DNA from: Paraconexibacter sp040581415
GTDB lineage: Bacteria; Actinomycetota; Thermoleophilia; Solirubrobacterales; Solirubrobacteraceae
NCBI RefSeq assembly: GCF_040581415.1
Contig: NZ_CP114014.1
Coordinates: 3,658,001-3,722,000, forward strand
Direction of reading: 5' to 3'
DNA: 64,000 nt
Positions 38,753 to 47,534 of the stretch are shown one piece after another. The number at the start of each line of letters is the position of its first letter. Position 1 is the first letter of the stretch. The position numbers and the translations under genes are program-made. The notes beneath the pieces were generated by a model that worked only from the letters and a program-made list of their open reading frames with translations, was not told the DNA's origin and did not search any database.

Positions 38753-40297
38753 ATGGACACCCTGCCGCCCGTGTCCCCGGGCGTCGTCTCCCCCCTCTAC
38801 CGCACGCTCGTCGACAGCCTCGAGCTTGGCGTCGTGGTCGTCGACGGCGCAGGCACCCTGCTCAGCGCCAACCCCAGCGCGGAGCGGCTGCTCGGGTTCG
38901 ACGCCGGCCGGGTCTGCGGGACGGGCGCGGTCACCTGGTCGTTCGTCGACACGGAGCACCGTCCCGTCGCGCTCGCCGACCTGCCCTGCCAGCGCAGCCT
39001 CGCCACCGGCTCGCCGCAGCTCGACGTGACGCTCGGCGCCCAGCGGGCCGACGGGTCGCTCGTCTGGCTCGAGTTCAGCGCCCGGCCGACCGCGCACGAG
39101 GGCACGCCGGTGACCGTCCTGTCCTTCACCGACATCACCGCCCGCCGCCACGCGCTGGCGCTGGCGCTGGAGAAGGGGCCCGGCGCCGGGCACCCGCCGG
39201 ACGCCGTCGATCGCGGCGCGGGGACCGCCGCGCTGGTGGAGCGCGTGTTCGAGGCGGTGGGCCGCGAGTCCGGCAGCCTCGGCATGCAGAGGATCTGCGA
39301 GTTCGCGCAGGAGCTGCTCGGCGTGGACATCGCCTACGCGACGGAGCATGACGCGACGCACCAGCACTTCCGCGCGCTGGTCGGCGACGGTCCGTCGTTC
39401 GGCGTGGACGCGGCGACCAGCCTGCCGCTCGAGCAGACCTACTGCGCGGCGATCCTCGCCGGTCGTCTGCCGGCGCTGATGACCGACCTCACCGAGCACG
39501 CCGAGGCGATGGCCCTGCCGGTGACGGCCGCGGCCCGGGTCGGTTCCTACGTGTCGGTGCCGATCGTGGATGCGACGGGCACCGCGCGCGGCACGCTCTG
39601 CGGGGCGTCCCACGGCGCCCGGCCGGACCTGGGCGACCGCGACGTCGCGTTCCTGCGTGTGCTGGCGGCCGTGCTCGCCCATCACCTGGAGGCGGACGAC
39701 GCCACCGACCGGCGTGCGACAGCCGCCAGCGCGCGGGCGCTCGCCGCAGCGGTCGAGATCCGTGACCGCTACACGGCCGACCACTCGGCGGAGGTCGTCG
39801 AGCTCGCCCGCCGCGTCGCCGCCGAGATGGGTGTCACCCCCGCCGAGGCGCGCGAGGCGCAGCAGGTCGCGCTGCTGCACGACCTCGGCAAGCTCGGCAT
39901 CGCCGACGCGATCCTGCAGAAGCCCGGGCCGCTGACCGACGCGGAGTGGCGGGTCATGCGGACCCACCCCGACCTCGGCGCCGCGATCGTCGCCATCGTC
40001 CCCGAGCTCGCGCACCTGGCCGACGCGATCCGCGCCGAGCACGAGCGCTGGGACGGGGCGGGCTACCCGCGCGGGCTGACCGGCGAGGAGATCCCGCTGG
40101 CCAGCCGCATCACGTTCGTCTGCGACGCCTTCCACGCCATGACGTCGGACCGTCCGTACCGCGCCGCCCTCGGTGCCGCGGAGGCGCTCGAGGAGATCGC
40201 TGCGCAGCGGGGCCGGCAGTTCTGCCCGCGGTCCGTGGACGGGCTGCTCGCCGTCGTCGGGACCGCGGTGCCGGCGCGGCCCGTTCAGCGGTCGTAG
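38753..40297 (+). CDS. PAS-GAF-HD-GYP cyclic-di-GMP phosphodiesterase-type protein
   Basis: 514 residues, ATG 38753. A PAS domain (~10-130: LVDSLELGVVVVDGAGTLLSANPSAERLLG..ITARRHALAL) is followed by GAF (~150-325) and HD-GYP (~335-500) domains. The HD motif LLHDLGKLG (HD ~374) and ERWDGAGYPRGLTG (GYP ~437), with MRTHP, indicate an intact di-metal phosphodiesterase, most likely acting on c-di-GMP. No GGDEF domain is present. It probably degrades a cyclic dinucleotide in response to a PAS/GAF ligand. The last 13 bp overlap the convergent ABC-permease gene. A start with a weak upstream site is accepted because the PAS begins here. Confidence 0.9.
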   Translation: MDTLPPVSPGVVSPLYRTLVDSLELGVVVVDGAGTLLSANPSAERLLGFDAGRVCGTGAVTWSFVDTEHRPVALADLPCQRSLATGSPQLDVTLGAQRADGSLVWLEFSARPTAHEGTPVTVLSFTDITARRHALALALEKGPGAGHPPDAVDRGAGTAALVERVFEAVGRESGSLGMQRICEFAQELLGVDIAYATEHDATHQHFRALVGDGPSFGVDAATSLPLEQTYCAAILAGRLPALMTDLTEHAEAMALPVTAAARVGSYVSVPIVDATGTARGTLCGASHGARPDLGDRDVAFLRVLAAVLAHHLEADDATDRRATAASARALAAAVEIRDRYTADHSAEVVELARRVAAEMGVTPAEAREAQQVALLHDLGKLGIADAILQKPGPLTDAEWRVMRTHPDLGAAIVAIVPELAHLADAIRAEHERWDGAGYPRGLTGEEIPLASRITFVCDAFHAMTSDRPYRAALGAAEALEEIAAQRGRQFCPRSVDGLLAVVGTAVPARPVQRS

Positions 40298-41040
40298 TTC
40301 TCGATCGCCCGCAGCGACAGCACGGTCAGCAGCGCCGTCAGTCCGACGATCACCGCCGAGCAGTAGGCCAGCTTGTCCCACTCCCAGCCCTCGATCACGA
40401 GCGACCGCAGCCCGTCGATGACGTAGCTGACCGGGTTCGCCCGCGCCAGCACCTCCATCACCGGGGAGAGCCGGTCGAACGGCACGAAGTTCGGGGACAG
40501 GAACAGCAGCGGGAAGAACAGCAGGAAGCTCGTGTTCGTCGCCTGGACGTTGCGGGTCCGCAGCGCGACAAGGATGGCGAAGCCGGCGTAGCCGACGCCG
40601 AAGCAGGCCGCCAGCAGGACCAGGACGATCGCCCCGAGGATCCCGGCCTCGACGTGGGCGCCGAACGCAATGCCGGCGATCAGGACGACGATCGACCCGG
40701 CGATGCCCCGGACGAAGTCGGCCGCCAAGCGGCCGAAGATGATCGAGGAGCGCCGGATCGGCGCCGCGAGCAGCTTGTCGAAGTAGCCGCCGTCGATCTC
40801 GGTGACGAGCGCGAGCCCGGAGCTGGCGGTGGCGACCGCGAACATCAGCGACACCGGGAGCTGGAAGGCGACGTAGCCCTGGCCCTCCAGGAACGGCGTC
40901 GAGGACGGGAACGTCTTGGACACCTGGCCGACGTTCACCGCGAGGAAGAACAGCGGGATGAAGAGCGCAGGGATCGTCGCCTCGGGGTAGCGGGCGATCT
41001 CCCGCACCGAGCGCTTGGCGAGCAGCAGGATCTCGTTCAT
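40285..41040 (-). CDS. ABC-2-type transporter permease (DrrB-like)
   Basis: 251 residues, ATG 41040, overlapping the ATPase stop as ATGA. Starts MNEILLLAKRSVREIARYPEATIPALFIPLFFLAVNVG, then six transmembrane helices, with the ABC-2 signature region VATASSGLALVTEIDGGYFDKLLAAPIRRSSIIFGRLAADFVRG and a C-terminal NPVSYVIDGLRSLVIEGW, typical of daunorubicin-exporter-type permeases. It forms an exporter with 41037-42029; the substrate is unknown (lipid, drug or polysaccharide). It overlaps the convergent HD-GYP gene by 13 bp. Confidence 0.9.
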   Translation of the reverse strand: MNEILLLAKRSVREIARYPEATIPALFIPLFFLAVNVGQVSKTFPSSTPFLEGQGYVAFQLPVSLMFAVATASSGLALVTEIDGGYFDKLLAAPIRRSSIIFGRLAADFVRGIAGSIVVLIAGIAFGAHVEAGILGAIVLVLLAACFGVGYAGFAILVALRTRNVQATNTSFLLFFPLLFLSPNFVPFDRLSPVMEVLARANPVSYVIDGLRSLVIEGWEWDKLAYCSAVIVGLTALLTVLSLRAIENYDR

Positions 41041-42029
41041 GTGGCGGGGGTCTCCTCGGCACCCTCCAGGCGCCGTCCGGTGGCCTGCAGGAAGACGTCG
41101 TCGAGCGACGGGCGGGCGACGGTGATCGCGCTGGCGCGCAGGCCGGCCGCCTCGAGCAGCCGGACGACCTCCGTGATCGACCCGGCGCCGTCCTCGACGT
41201 AGAGGGCGAGGCCGTCCGCCTCGGGGACGGTGCGCTCGAGACCCGGCAGTCCGGCGAGCGCCTGTTCCGCGGCCGCGCGGGCGTCCTCGCCACCCCCGTC
41301 GCCGTCCGCCGCGAACGCCAGCGTCACGACGTCGCTGCCCATGCGCGCCTTCAGCTCCGCGGGTGTCCCCTCGGCGACGATCGTGCCGGCGTCGATGATC
41401 GCGAGGCGGTCGCAGAGCTGGTCGGCCTCCTCGAGGTACTGGGTGGTGAGGAACACGGTTGTCCCGGCCTCGTTGATGCGCCGGACCTCCTCCCAGACCG
41501 TGCGCCGGGACGCCGGGTCCAGGCCGGTCGTCGGCTCGTCGAGGAACAGCACCTCGGGCGAGTGCACGAGCGCGCTGGCCAGGTCAAGGCGGCGCTTCAT
41601 GCCGCCGGAGAACGTCTTGGTGCGGCGGTCCCCGACGTCGGAGAGGCCGACCAGCTCGAGCAGCTCGGTGGTGCGCTCGCGGGCGCGGGCCGCCGAGAGG
41701 CCGTACAGCCCGCACTGCAGCTCGAGCAGCTCGCGCCCGGACTGCACCGGGTCCAGGCCGATCTCCTGGAGCGCCACGCCGATGCGGCGACGCACCTCCG
41801 CGCCGTCCTTGACGACGTCGAGGCCCGCGACGGTGGCGGTCCCCTCCGTCGGCGGGAGGAGCGTGCAGAGCATGCGGACGGTCGTCGTCTTGCCGGCGCC
41901 GTTCGGGCCGAGGAAGCCGAAGACCTCGCCGCGGGCGACCTCGAGGTCGACGCCCCGGACCGCCTCCACGTCGCTGCCCTTGAACGTCTTGCGCAGGCCC
42001 TGCGTGCGAATCGCCGCGTCGCTGCTCAT
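41037..42029 (-). CDS. ABC transporter ATP-binding protein (DrrA-like)
   Basis: 330 residues, ATG 42029. Walker A GPNGAGKTTT, Q-loop LQEIGLDP, signature FSGGMKRRLDLA, Walker B VLFLDEPTTGLD and switch His in FLTTQYLEEADQLCDR are all present. The C-terminal ~100 residues (VVTLAFAADGDGGGEDARAAAEQALAGLPGLER..) are the DrrA-type accessory domain, consistent with a daunorubicin-resistance-like exporter. It energises the permease encoded directly after it. The 168-bp gap upstream to the DksA-like gene contains no further gene. Confidence 0.93.
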   Translation of the reverse strand: MSSDAAIRTQGLRKTFKGSDVEAVRGVDLEVARGEVFGFLGPNGAGKTTTVRMLCTLLPPTEGTATVAGLDVVKDGAEVRRRIGVALQEIGLDPVQSGRELLELQCGLYGLSAARARERTTELLELVGLSDVGDRRTKTFSGGMKRRLDLASALVHSPEVLFLDEPTTGLDPASRRTVWEEVRRINEAGTTVFLTTQYLEEADQLCDRLAIIDAGTIVAEGTPAELKARMGSDVVTLAFAADGDGGGEDARAAAEQALAGLPGLERTVPEADGLALYVEDGAGSITEVVRLLEAAGLRASAITVARPSLDDVFLQATGRRLEGAEETPAT

Positions 42030-42197
42030 CGCCTGCCTCCGTCTCTGCTGCCGCCGCCGAAGTCCACCTCGGCACCTCCTGGTCGTGATTGCTCTGAGTC
42101 GGGACGGGGATCGCCGCCGGAACTCATCGGTGCTGCCAGGAACCTCTCACGGCGGACCGCGATGGACCAGGCCCTCGCGGTCAGGAACGGGCCGCAA

Positions 42198-42560
42198 TCA
42201 GCCGCGTGCGCAGCTCACGCAGGTGACGGACGCGGGTGCGAAACGCAGCCGGGCCGTCGGAATCGCCTCGCCGCAGCTGTCGCACACGCCGTAGGTGCCC
42301 TCCTCGAGCTTCACGAGCGCGCGCTTGACCCGTGCCTCGGCGGGCTCGAGCGCCTCACCGACGCCCGCGTCGGTCATGCGGCTGACGGCCTCGATCGTCC
42401 CGTCGCCGACCCGCTTGCCGAAGCCGAGGCCCGATCCGCGCTCGGGCGCGGCCGCGAAGCGCTCGAGCCGCTGGGACAGCTCCGCCTCACGGGCGCGCAG
42501 CTCCTGCTCGACGGCCTCCAGGTCGATCGGTGCGTCGGAGTCGGCAGCGCGTCGGGACAT
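42198..42560 (-). CDS. DksA/TraR-type zinc finger protein
   Basis: 120 residues from ATG 42560 (MSRRAADSDAPIDLEAVEQELRAREAELSQRLERFAA); an in-frame start at 42599 is possible. A long N-terminal coiled-coil helix precedes a C4 zinc finger CDSCGE (17-20 residues before the second pair) and CVSC near the end. This is the short C4 DksA/TraR-like group common in actinobacteria, probably binding RNA polymerase in its secondary channel. The acidic tip residues of true DksA cannot be confirmed. It follows the dialkylglycine decarboxylase gene by 49 bp. Confidence 0.85.
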   Translation of the reverse strand: MSRRAADSDAPIDLEAVEQELRAREAELSQRLERFAAAPERGSGLGFGKRVGDGTIEAVSRMTDAGVGEALEPAEARVKRALVKLEEGTYGVCDSCGEAIPTARLRFAPASVTCVSCARG

Positions 42561-42609
42561 CGTCCAGGCATGCCCCGTCGGCGCCCGCGCCATGCCCACC
42601 GGGCCTGGA

Positions 42610-43941
42610 TCAGCCGGTGAACGCGGGTGCGACCTCGCCGATCGCCTGGTCGAGGCGTTCGAGGCCGAGCGCGATCTCCTGCTCGGTCGCGGTCAGGGCG
42701 GGCGCGATCCGGAAGGTGCCGCCCATCTCGCGCAGCTGGACCACGTTCATGTGCAGCCCGAGCTGCAGGCAGCGCTCGGTGATGGCGACACCGAGGTCGG
42801 GCGAGCTCGCCTTCGTCGCGCGGTCCAGGACGAGCTCGAGGCCCATCAGCAGCCCGCGGCCCCGCACGTCGCCGACCACCTCGTGCCGGTCGTGCAGCTC
42901 CAGCAGGCCGGCGCGCAGCTGCGCCCCGCGCGTCCGGACCCGAGCCAGGATGTCGTCCTGCTCGAGGACGTCGAGCACCGTGTTGCCGACCGACGCCACG
43001 AGCGGGTCTGAGACGTGCGTGGTGAAGAACAGGAACCCGCGCTCGTACGCCGCAGCCTCGATCTCGGCGCTGGTGATCATGGCGGCGAGCGGCAGGCCCG
43101 CCCCGAGCGTCTTGGAGAGCGTGATGATGTCCGGGACCACGCCGTCGTGCTCGAACGCGTACCACTCCCCCGTCCGGCACAGCCCGGTCTGCGCCTCGTC
43201 GAAGATCAGCAGCATCCCGCGTTCGTCGCACTTCTGCCGCAGCGCCGCCAGGTAGCCGGGCGGCGGGACGACGACCCCGGCACTCGACAGCACCGGCTCC
43301 ACGATGCAGGCCGCCAGGCTGCCGGCCGACTGCGCGTCGACCATCGCGAAACCCAGGTCCAGCTGCCGGCGCCAGTCGAGCTCGCCGTCCGGGCCCACGA
43401 CGTCCGGCCGGTAGGCGTCCGGGGTCGGGATCGCGAAGTTGCCCGGCGGCGGCGGCCCGTACCCGGGGCGCGCGGCCGAGTACGTGGCCCCGGCCGCCCC
43501 GAGCGTCATGCCGTGCCAGGACCGGCTGAAGGACACGACCTCGTACTTGCCCGTGACGAGCTTCGCCATCCGGATCGCCGCCTCGTTGGACTCGGCGCCG
43601 GTGGACAGCAGCAGGACCTTCTCGAGCGGGTCCGGCAGGCTCGCCGCCAGCCGGCGGGAGAGCTCCGCGACGGGCCGGCTGATCATGCCGCTGAAGAGGT
43701 GGTCGAGCGTCCCGGCGGCCTCGCGGAGGGTCGCGACGATCGCGGGGTGCGAGTGGCCGAGGATCGCGCTCATCTGCCCGGAGGTGAAGTCGAGCAGCTC
43801 CCGGCCGTCGCTCGTGTAGAGGGTGCTGCCGGCCGCGCGCTCGACGATCGCCGGGGTGAAGCTCGGGGCGTAGCGGACGACGTGCCGGTCGACGTCGGCC
43901 CAGAACGCGTCGTCGGTCGTCGGTGCCGGCTGCAGGTCCAT
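42610..43941 (-). CDS. 2,2-Dialkylglycine decarboxylase-like class III aminotransferase
   Basis: 443 residues from ATG 43941; TAGCGT (43955-43950) ends 8 nt upstream. The PLP Lys277 is in LSKTLGAG, cofactor Asp248 in FDEAQTG, Trp143 in SWHGMT, and the family-specific stretches DFTSGQMSAILGHSHP, LDHLFSGMISRPV, FFTTHVSDPL and HMNVVQLREMGGTFRIAP match bacterial 2,2-dialkylglycine decarboxylase along its length. That enzyme decarboxylates 2-aminoisobutyrate-type amino acids and transfers the amino group to pyruvate, giving a ketone. Normal class III aminotransferase activity is the alternative. It is divergent from the DUF3089 gene. Confidence 0.88.
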   Translation of the reverse strand: MDLQPAPTTDDAFWADVDRHVVRYAPSFTPAIVERAAGSTLYTSDGRELLDFTSGQMSAILGHSHPAIVATLREAAGTLDHLFSGMISRPVAELSRRLAASLPDPLEKVLLLSTGAESNEAAIRMAKLVTGKYEVVSFSRSWHGMTLGAAGATYSAARPGYGPPPPGNFAIPTPDAYRPDVVGPDGELDWRRQLDLGFAMVDAQSAGSLAACIVEPVLSSAGVVVPPPGYLAALRQKCDERGMLLIFDEAQTGLCRTGEWYAFEHDGVVPDIITLSKTLGAGLPLAAMITSAEIEAAAYERGFLFFTTHVSDPLVASVGNTVLDVLEQDDILARVRTRGAQLRAGLLELHDRHEVVGDVRGRGLLMGLELVLDRATKASSPDLGVAITERCLQLGLHMNVVQLREMGGTFRIAPALTATEQEIALGLERLDQAIGEVAPAFTG

Positions 43942-44072
43942 GTCCCGAAACGCTAGAGCGCGTGTCGAGCGGAGCCCGGGCCGGCAGGCCGCGCGGGAGT
44001 CCCCGCAGCAGCACGACTTGAGCGCCGCGGCTCGGCGCACCCGCAGCTGCGCGCCCGGGATAACGTCCGCGC

Positions 44073-45530
44073 ATGCGCAACTGCGTCCGCATGCTCGCCC
44101 TTGGCCTCGCGGCCGCCGCGGCCCTCGGCGCGGCGCCCGTCGCCACGGCCGCCAACGGCGACGAGACCGTCTGGCTCTGCCACCCGTCCGCCGCGACCGA
44201 CCCGTGCCGGGGCAACCTCGACACGTCCGTCCTGCACGGCGACGGGACCGCGGGCGTCACGAGCCCGCTCGTCCCCGCCGCCCCGCCGGTCGACTGCTTC
44301 TACGTCTACCCGACGGTCAGCAACCAGCTCGGCGCGACCGCGACCAAGACCGCGGACCCCGAGGTGAAGTCGATCGCGACCTACCAGGCCCAGCGGTTCT
44401 CGCAGCAGTGCCGCGTCTTCGCGCCGGTGTACCGGCAGGGGACGGTGGTCAGCATCTTCAACGGCGGCTTCACCGACGCCTCGCGGGAGGTCGCGTACGG
44501 CGACGTGCTGCGGGCGTTCAAGGAGTACCTCGCGCAGGACAGCCGCGGCCGGGGCTTCGTCCTGATCGGGCACTCGCAGGGGACGGGCGTCCTGCGCCGC
44601 CTGATCCGCGAGCAGATCGACACGGTCCCGGCGCTGCGGAAGCGGCTCGTCTCGGCGCTGCTCCTGGGCGGGAACGTCCTCGTCAAGACGGACAGCGACC
44701 GCGGCGGCGACTTCCAGAACGTCCCGCTGTGCCGCAAGGACCGCCAGCTCGGCTGCGTGATCGCCTACTCGACGTTCCTGGACGACCCGCCGGACGCCAC
44801 GCGCTTCGGCAAGCCGCCGACCGGGGTCGACCGCCTGACTGGCCTTCCGCCGAAGGCCGGCCTGGAGGTCGCGTGCACGAATCCGGCGTCGCTGGCCGCG
44901 AACGCCGACTCGCCCTTCACGACCTACGTGCCGTCGGAGCCGTTCGCGCCGGGCTTCCTCGCGCTGGGCGTCATCGCGACGTTCAACGGCCTGCCGCCGA
45001 CGGCGGGGACGCCGTGGATCCAGCCGGCCGACCGCTACGCGGGGCGCTGCGCCACCGTGAACGGCGCGAACGTGCTGAAGGTGCGTCAGCTCCCGGGCGC
45101 CCGGCACCTGACGGCGTTCCCGGACTCCGGCTGGGGCCTGCACCTGGTCGACGTCAACGGCGCGTTCGGCGACCTGCAGCGCGCCGTCGACACGCAGAGC
45201 GCCGCCTACCTCGCCCGCCTGGCCGCCGCGAAGCGCGCACCGCGCGTGTCGCTCGTCGCCGCCGGGGGCTTCGGACGCACGCCCGCGGGGCTGCGCTGCC
45301 TGCGGTCCGCGACCACCGTCCGCATCGCCGGCGCCGACCGGCGCAAGGTCGCCCGCGTGGACTTCGGCGTCCGCGGGAAGCGCGTCGCCCGTGACCGCAC
45401 GACCCCGTTCAGCGTGCGGGTGGCGCGGACGTCGTTCCGCCGCGGTGTCCCGGCCCGGGTGACCGCGGCGGTGACGCTGAAGGACGGGCGGACGCGGACG
45501 GTGGCGACGACGCTGCGGCGGTGTGGGTAG
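44073..45530 (+). CDS. Secreted DUF3089-family alpha/beta hydrolase with Ig-like tail
   Basis: 485 residues from ATG 44073; TAACGT (44061-44066) ends 6 nt upstream. Signal peptide cleaved after ...PVATA. The DUF3089 core includes FYVYPTVSNQLGA, CRVFAPVYRQGT, and the elbow VLIGHSQGTGVLRRL (Ser ~169). Several Cys (VDCFYVY, QQCRVF, PLCRKDRQLGC) suggest an oxidised secreted enzyme. The last ~110 residues (VSLVAAGGFGRTPAGLRCLRSATTVRIAGADRRKV..) form a second Ig-like domain of the Arg/Lys/Thr-rich type also seen on the beta-lactamase-like protein. The likely activity is esterase/lipase; the substrate is unknown. Confidence 0.85.
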   Translation: MRNCVRMLALGLAAAAALGAAPVATAANGDETVWLCHPSAATDPCRGNLDTSVLHGDGTAGVTSPLVPAAPPVDCFYVYPTVSNQLGATATKTADPEVKSIATYQAQRFSQQCRVFAPVYRQGTVVSIFNGGFTDASREVAYGDVLRAFKEYLAQDSRGRGFVLIGHSQGTGVLRRLIREQIDTVPALRKRLVSALLLGGNVLVKTDSDRGGDFQNVPLCRKDRQLGCVIAYSTFLDDPPDATRFGKPPTGVDRLTGLPPKAGLEVACTNPASLAANADSPFTTYVPSEPFAPGFLALGVIATFNGLPPTAGTPWIQPADRYAGRCATVNGANVLKVRQLPGARHLTAFPDSGWGLHLVDVNGAFGDLQRAVDTQSAAYLARLAAAKRAPRVSLVAAGGFGRTPAGLRCLRSATTVRIAGADRRKVARVDFGVRGKRVARDRTTPFSVRVARTSFRRGVPARVTAAVTLKDGRTRTVATTLRRCG

Positions 45531-45548
45531 CCCTGACCCGGCTCAGGC

Positions 45549-45565
45549 TTGTGGCACCACCACAA
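45549..45565. promoter_or_regulatory. Palindromic candidate operator upstream of DUF3556 gene
   Basis: TTGTGG-N5-CCACAA, 112 bp before the ATG at 45678, in the gap after the DUF3089 gene. It could be a binding site for the PucR regulator at the end of this gene group; this is untested. Confidence 0.35.
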
Positions 45566-45677
45566 AGACACCCCGACATTCGTCAGGGCGTTCCATAGGA
45601 CGGCGACCGCGCCCGCCGTTAGCTTCGTCACATTGGGAATCCGTCCGGCGTCCGCCGGACCGAAGTGAGGAGAGAGC

Positions 45678-47528
45678 ATGGGACTGAAGGAAGGCGACTT
45701 CCCGCCGGTCGATCCGGCGACGTTCGAGGACATGACGTACCAGGAGCGCATCAAGACGCTCTCGCGCCACTGGGCCGAATTCGGCTTCGGCGCGCCGAAG
45801 ATCACGGCGATCATCTACATCGTCAAGCTGCTCGTCTTCTTCTGCATCGGCGGCATCCTCGTCGGGACGCTGACCTCGGACCTCGATCCGCTCAGCCCGA
45901 GCGAGTGGTGGGACCAGCCGATCTTCTGGCAGAAAGCCGTCATCTGGACCATGATGCTCGAGGCGCTCGGCGTCGCCGGCTCGTGGGGTCCGCTCGCCGG
46001 GCACTTCAAGCCGATGACCGGTGGCGTCCTGTACTACGCCCGGACCGGCACGCTGCGCAACCCGCCGTGGCCGTCCAAGGTCCCGGCGACCGCCGGCTTC
46101 ACGCGCACCCCGGTCGACGTCGCGCTCTACCTGACCTTCATCGGCGCCCTCGTCGTCTCGCTGGCGCTCCCCGGCACCACCGACGTCGACACGGTCGCCG
46201 GCGTGTCCGTCGACCTCGTCGAGCGGGCCCCGATGGCGGTGGCGATCGTCGCCCTCGCGCTGCTCGGCCTGCGCGACAAGATCGCGTTCCTGCAGGCCCG
46301 CGCCGAGCAGTACGTTCCGGCGCTGATCTTCTTCACGCTGTTCGACTTCGTCGACATGGTCGTGGCCGCGAAGCTCCTGATCGTCATCGTCTGGTGCGGT
46401 GCGGCGTTCTCCAAGGTCGGCCCGCACTTCGCGAACGTGATCCCGCCGATGGTGTCGAACACCCCGTGGCTGTCGCACAAGGGCATCAAGCGGATGCACT
46501 ACCGCAACTTCCCCGAGGACATGCGGCCGTCCGAGCGCGCGACGGGCCTCGCCCACGGCGCCGGCACGCTGGTCGAGTTCGGTGCGCCGCTCGTCCTGCT
46601 GTTCTCGCAGAACACGACGGTCACCGCGATCGCGGCGATCGCGATGATCGGGTTCCACCTGTTCATCATCTCGACGTTCCCGCTGGCGGTTCCGCTGGAC
46701 TGGAACGTGCTGTTCGCCTACATCACGGCGTTCCTGTTCCTCGGCTTCGCCAACTACGACGGGTACGACCTGGCGGCCATGGACACCGGCCTGCTGATCG
46801 TCGTCGTCGCCGGCTGCCTGTTCTTCCCCATCCTCGGCAACCTGCGACCCGACCTCGTGTCGTTCCTGCCATCGATGCGGCAGTACTCCGGCAACTGGGC
46901 GACCGCCATGTGGGGCTTCGCGCCCGGCGGCGAGCAGAAGCTGAACGACCACATCAAGAAGCCGGCCCTGATGCAGAAGCAGCAGCTGACGGAGATCTAC
47001 GGCGAGGAGGCGGCCGAGGTCGTCATGCAGCAGCTCCTCGGCTGGCGGTCCCTGCACAGCCAGGGTCGCGGGCTGAACTCGCTGATGATGAAGACGCTCG
47101 GGCCGGACATCGACACCTACACCCTGCGTGAGGCCGAGTTCAGCTGCAACGCCCTCGCCGGCTTCAACTTCGGCGACGGCCACTTCCACAACCAGCAGTT
47201 CATCAAGGCCATCCAGAGCGAGGTCAACTACAAGCCCGGCGAGTTCATCGTCGTGTTCATGGAGTCCGACCCGTGGGGCCCGAAGCGCGGCCGCCAGGAC
47301 TACTGGATCATGGACGCCGCGGTCGGCGTCGTGGAGACCGGCAGCATCGCGGTGAAGGACTGCGTCAAGGAGCAGCCGTGGCTGCCGAACGGCCCGGTCG
47401 CCACCAAGGTCGACTGGACGCTCGACGGCTACGAGCGCGTGCGGTACGAGCGCCCGGCCCGTCCCGCCCCCGACCCGGGCGGCGACGATCCGAGCCAGCT
47501 GGCCAAAGAAGCCCGGATCGGCGCGTAG
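45678..47528 (+). CDS. DUF3556 membrane protein
   Basis: 616 residues, ATG 45678 with GAGGAGAG upstream. Multi-pass membrane protein with about 8-10 helices (IIYIVKLLVFFCIGGILVG, IWTMMLEALGVAGSWGPLAG, and others) ending in a large soluble part (~480-616: FNFGDGHFHNQQFIKAIQSEV..PWGPKRGRQDYWIMDAAVG). The overall pattern corresponds to DUF3556, best known from mycobacteria; its function is not established. It starts a putative operon with the FAD oxidoreductase (6-bp gap) and PucR regulator that follow, so a role in lipid or isoprenoid handling is possible. Confidence 0.8.
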   Translation: MGLKEGDFPPVDPATFEDMTYQERIKTLSRHWAEFGFGAPKITAIIYIVKLLVFFCIGGILVGTLTSDLDPLSPSEWWDQPIFWQKAVIWTMMLEALGVAGSWGPLAGHFKPMTGGVLYYARTGTLRNPPWPSKVPATAGFTRTPVDVALYLTFIGALVVSLALPGTTDVDTVAGVSVDLVERAPMAVAIVALALLGLRDKIAFLQARAEQYVPALIFFTLFDFVDMVVAAKLLIVIVWCGAAFSKVGPHFANVIPPMVSNTPWLSHKGIKRMHYRNFPEDMRPSERATGLAHGAGTLVEFGAPLVLLFSQNTTVTAIAAIAMIGFHLFIISTFPLAVPLDWNVLFAYITAFLFLGFANYDGYDLAAMDTGLLIVVVAGCLFFPILGNLRPDLVSFLPSMRQYSGNWATAMWGFAPGGEQKLNDHIKKPALMQKQQLTEIYGEEAAEVVMQQLLGWRSLHSQGRGLNSLMMKTLGPDIDTYTLREAEFSCNALAGFNFGDGHFHNQQFIKAIQSEVNYKPGEFIVVFMESDPWGPKRGRQDYWIMDAAVGVVETGSIAVKDCVKEQPWLPNGPVATKVDWTLDGYERVRYERPARPAPDPGGDDPSQLAKEARIGA

Positions 47529-47534
47529 GGCGCC

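Noticed and set aside
38039..41293. A 1084-residue minus-strand frame
   Set aside because: It covers the well-supported marR, HD-GYP and ABC genes in other frames; composition is not protein-like.
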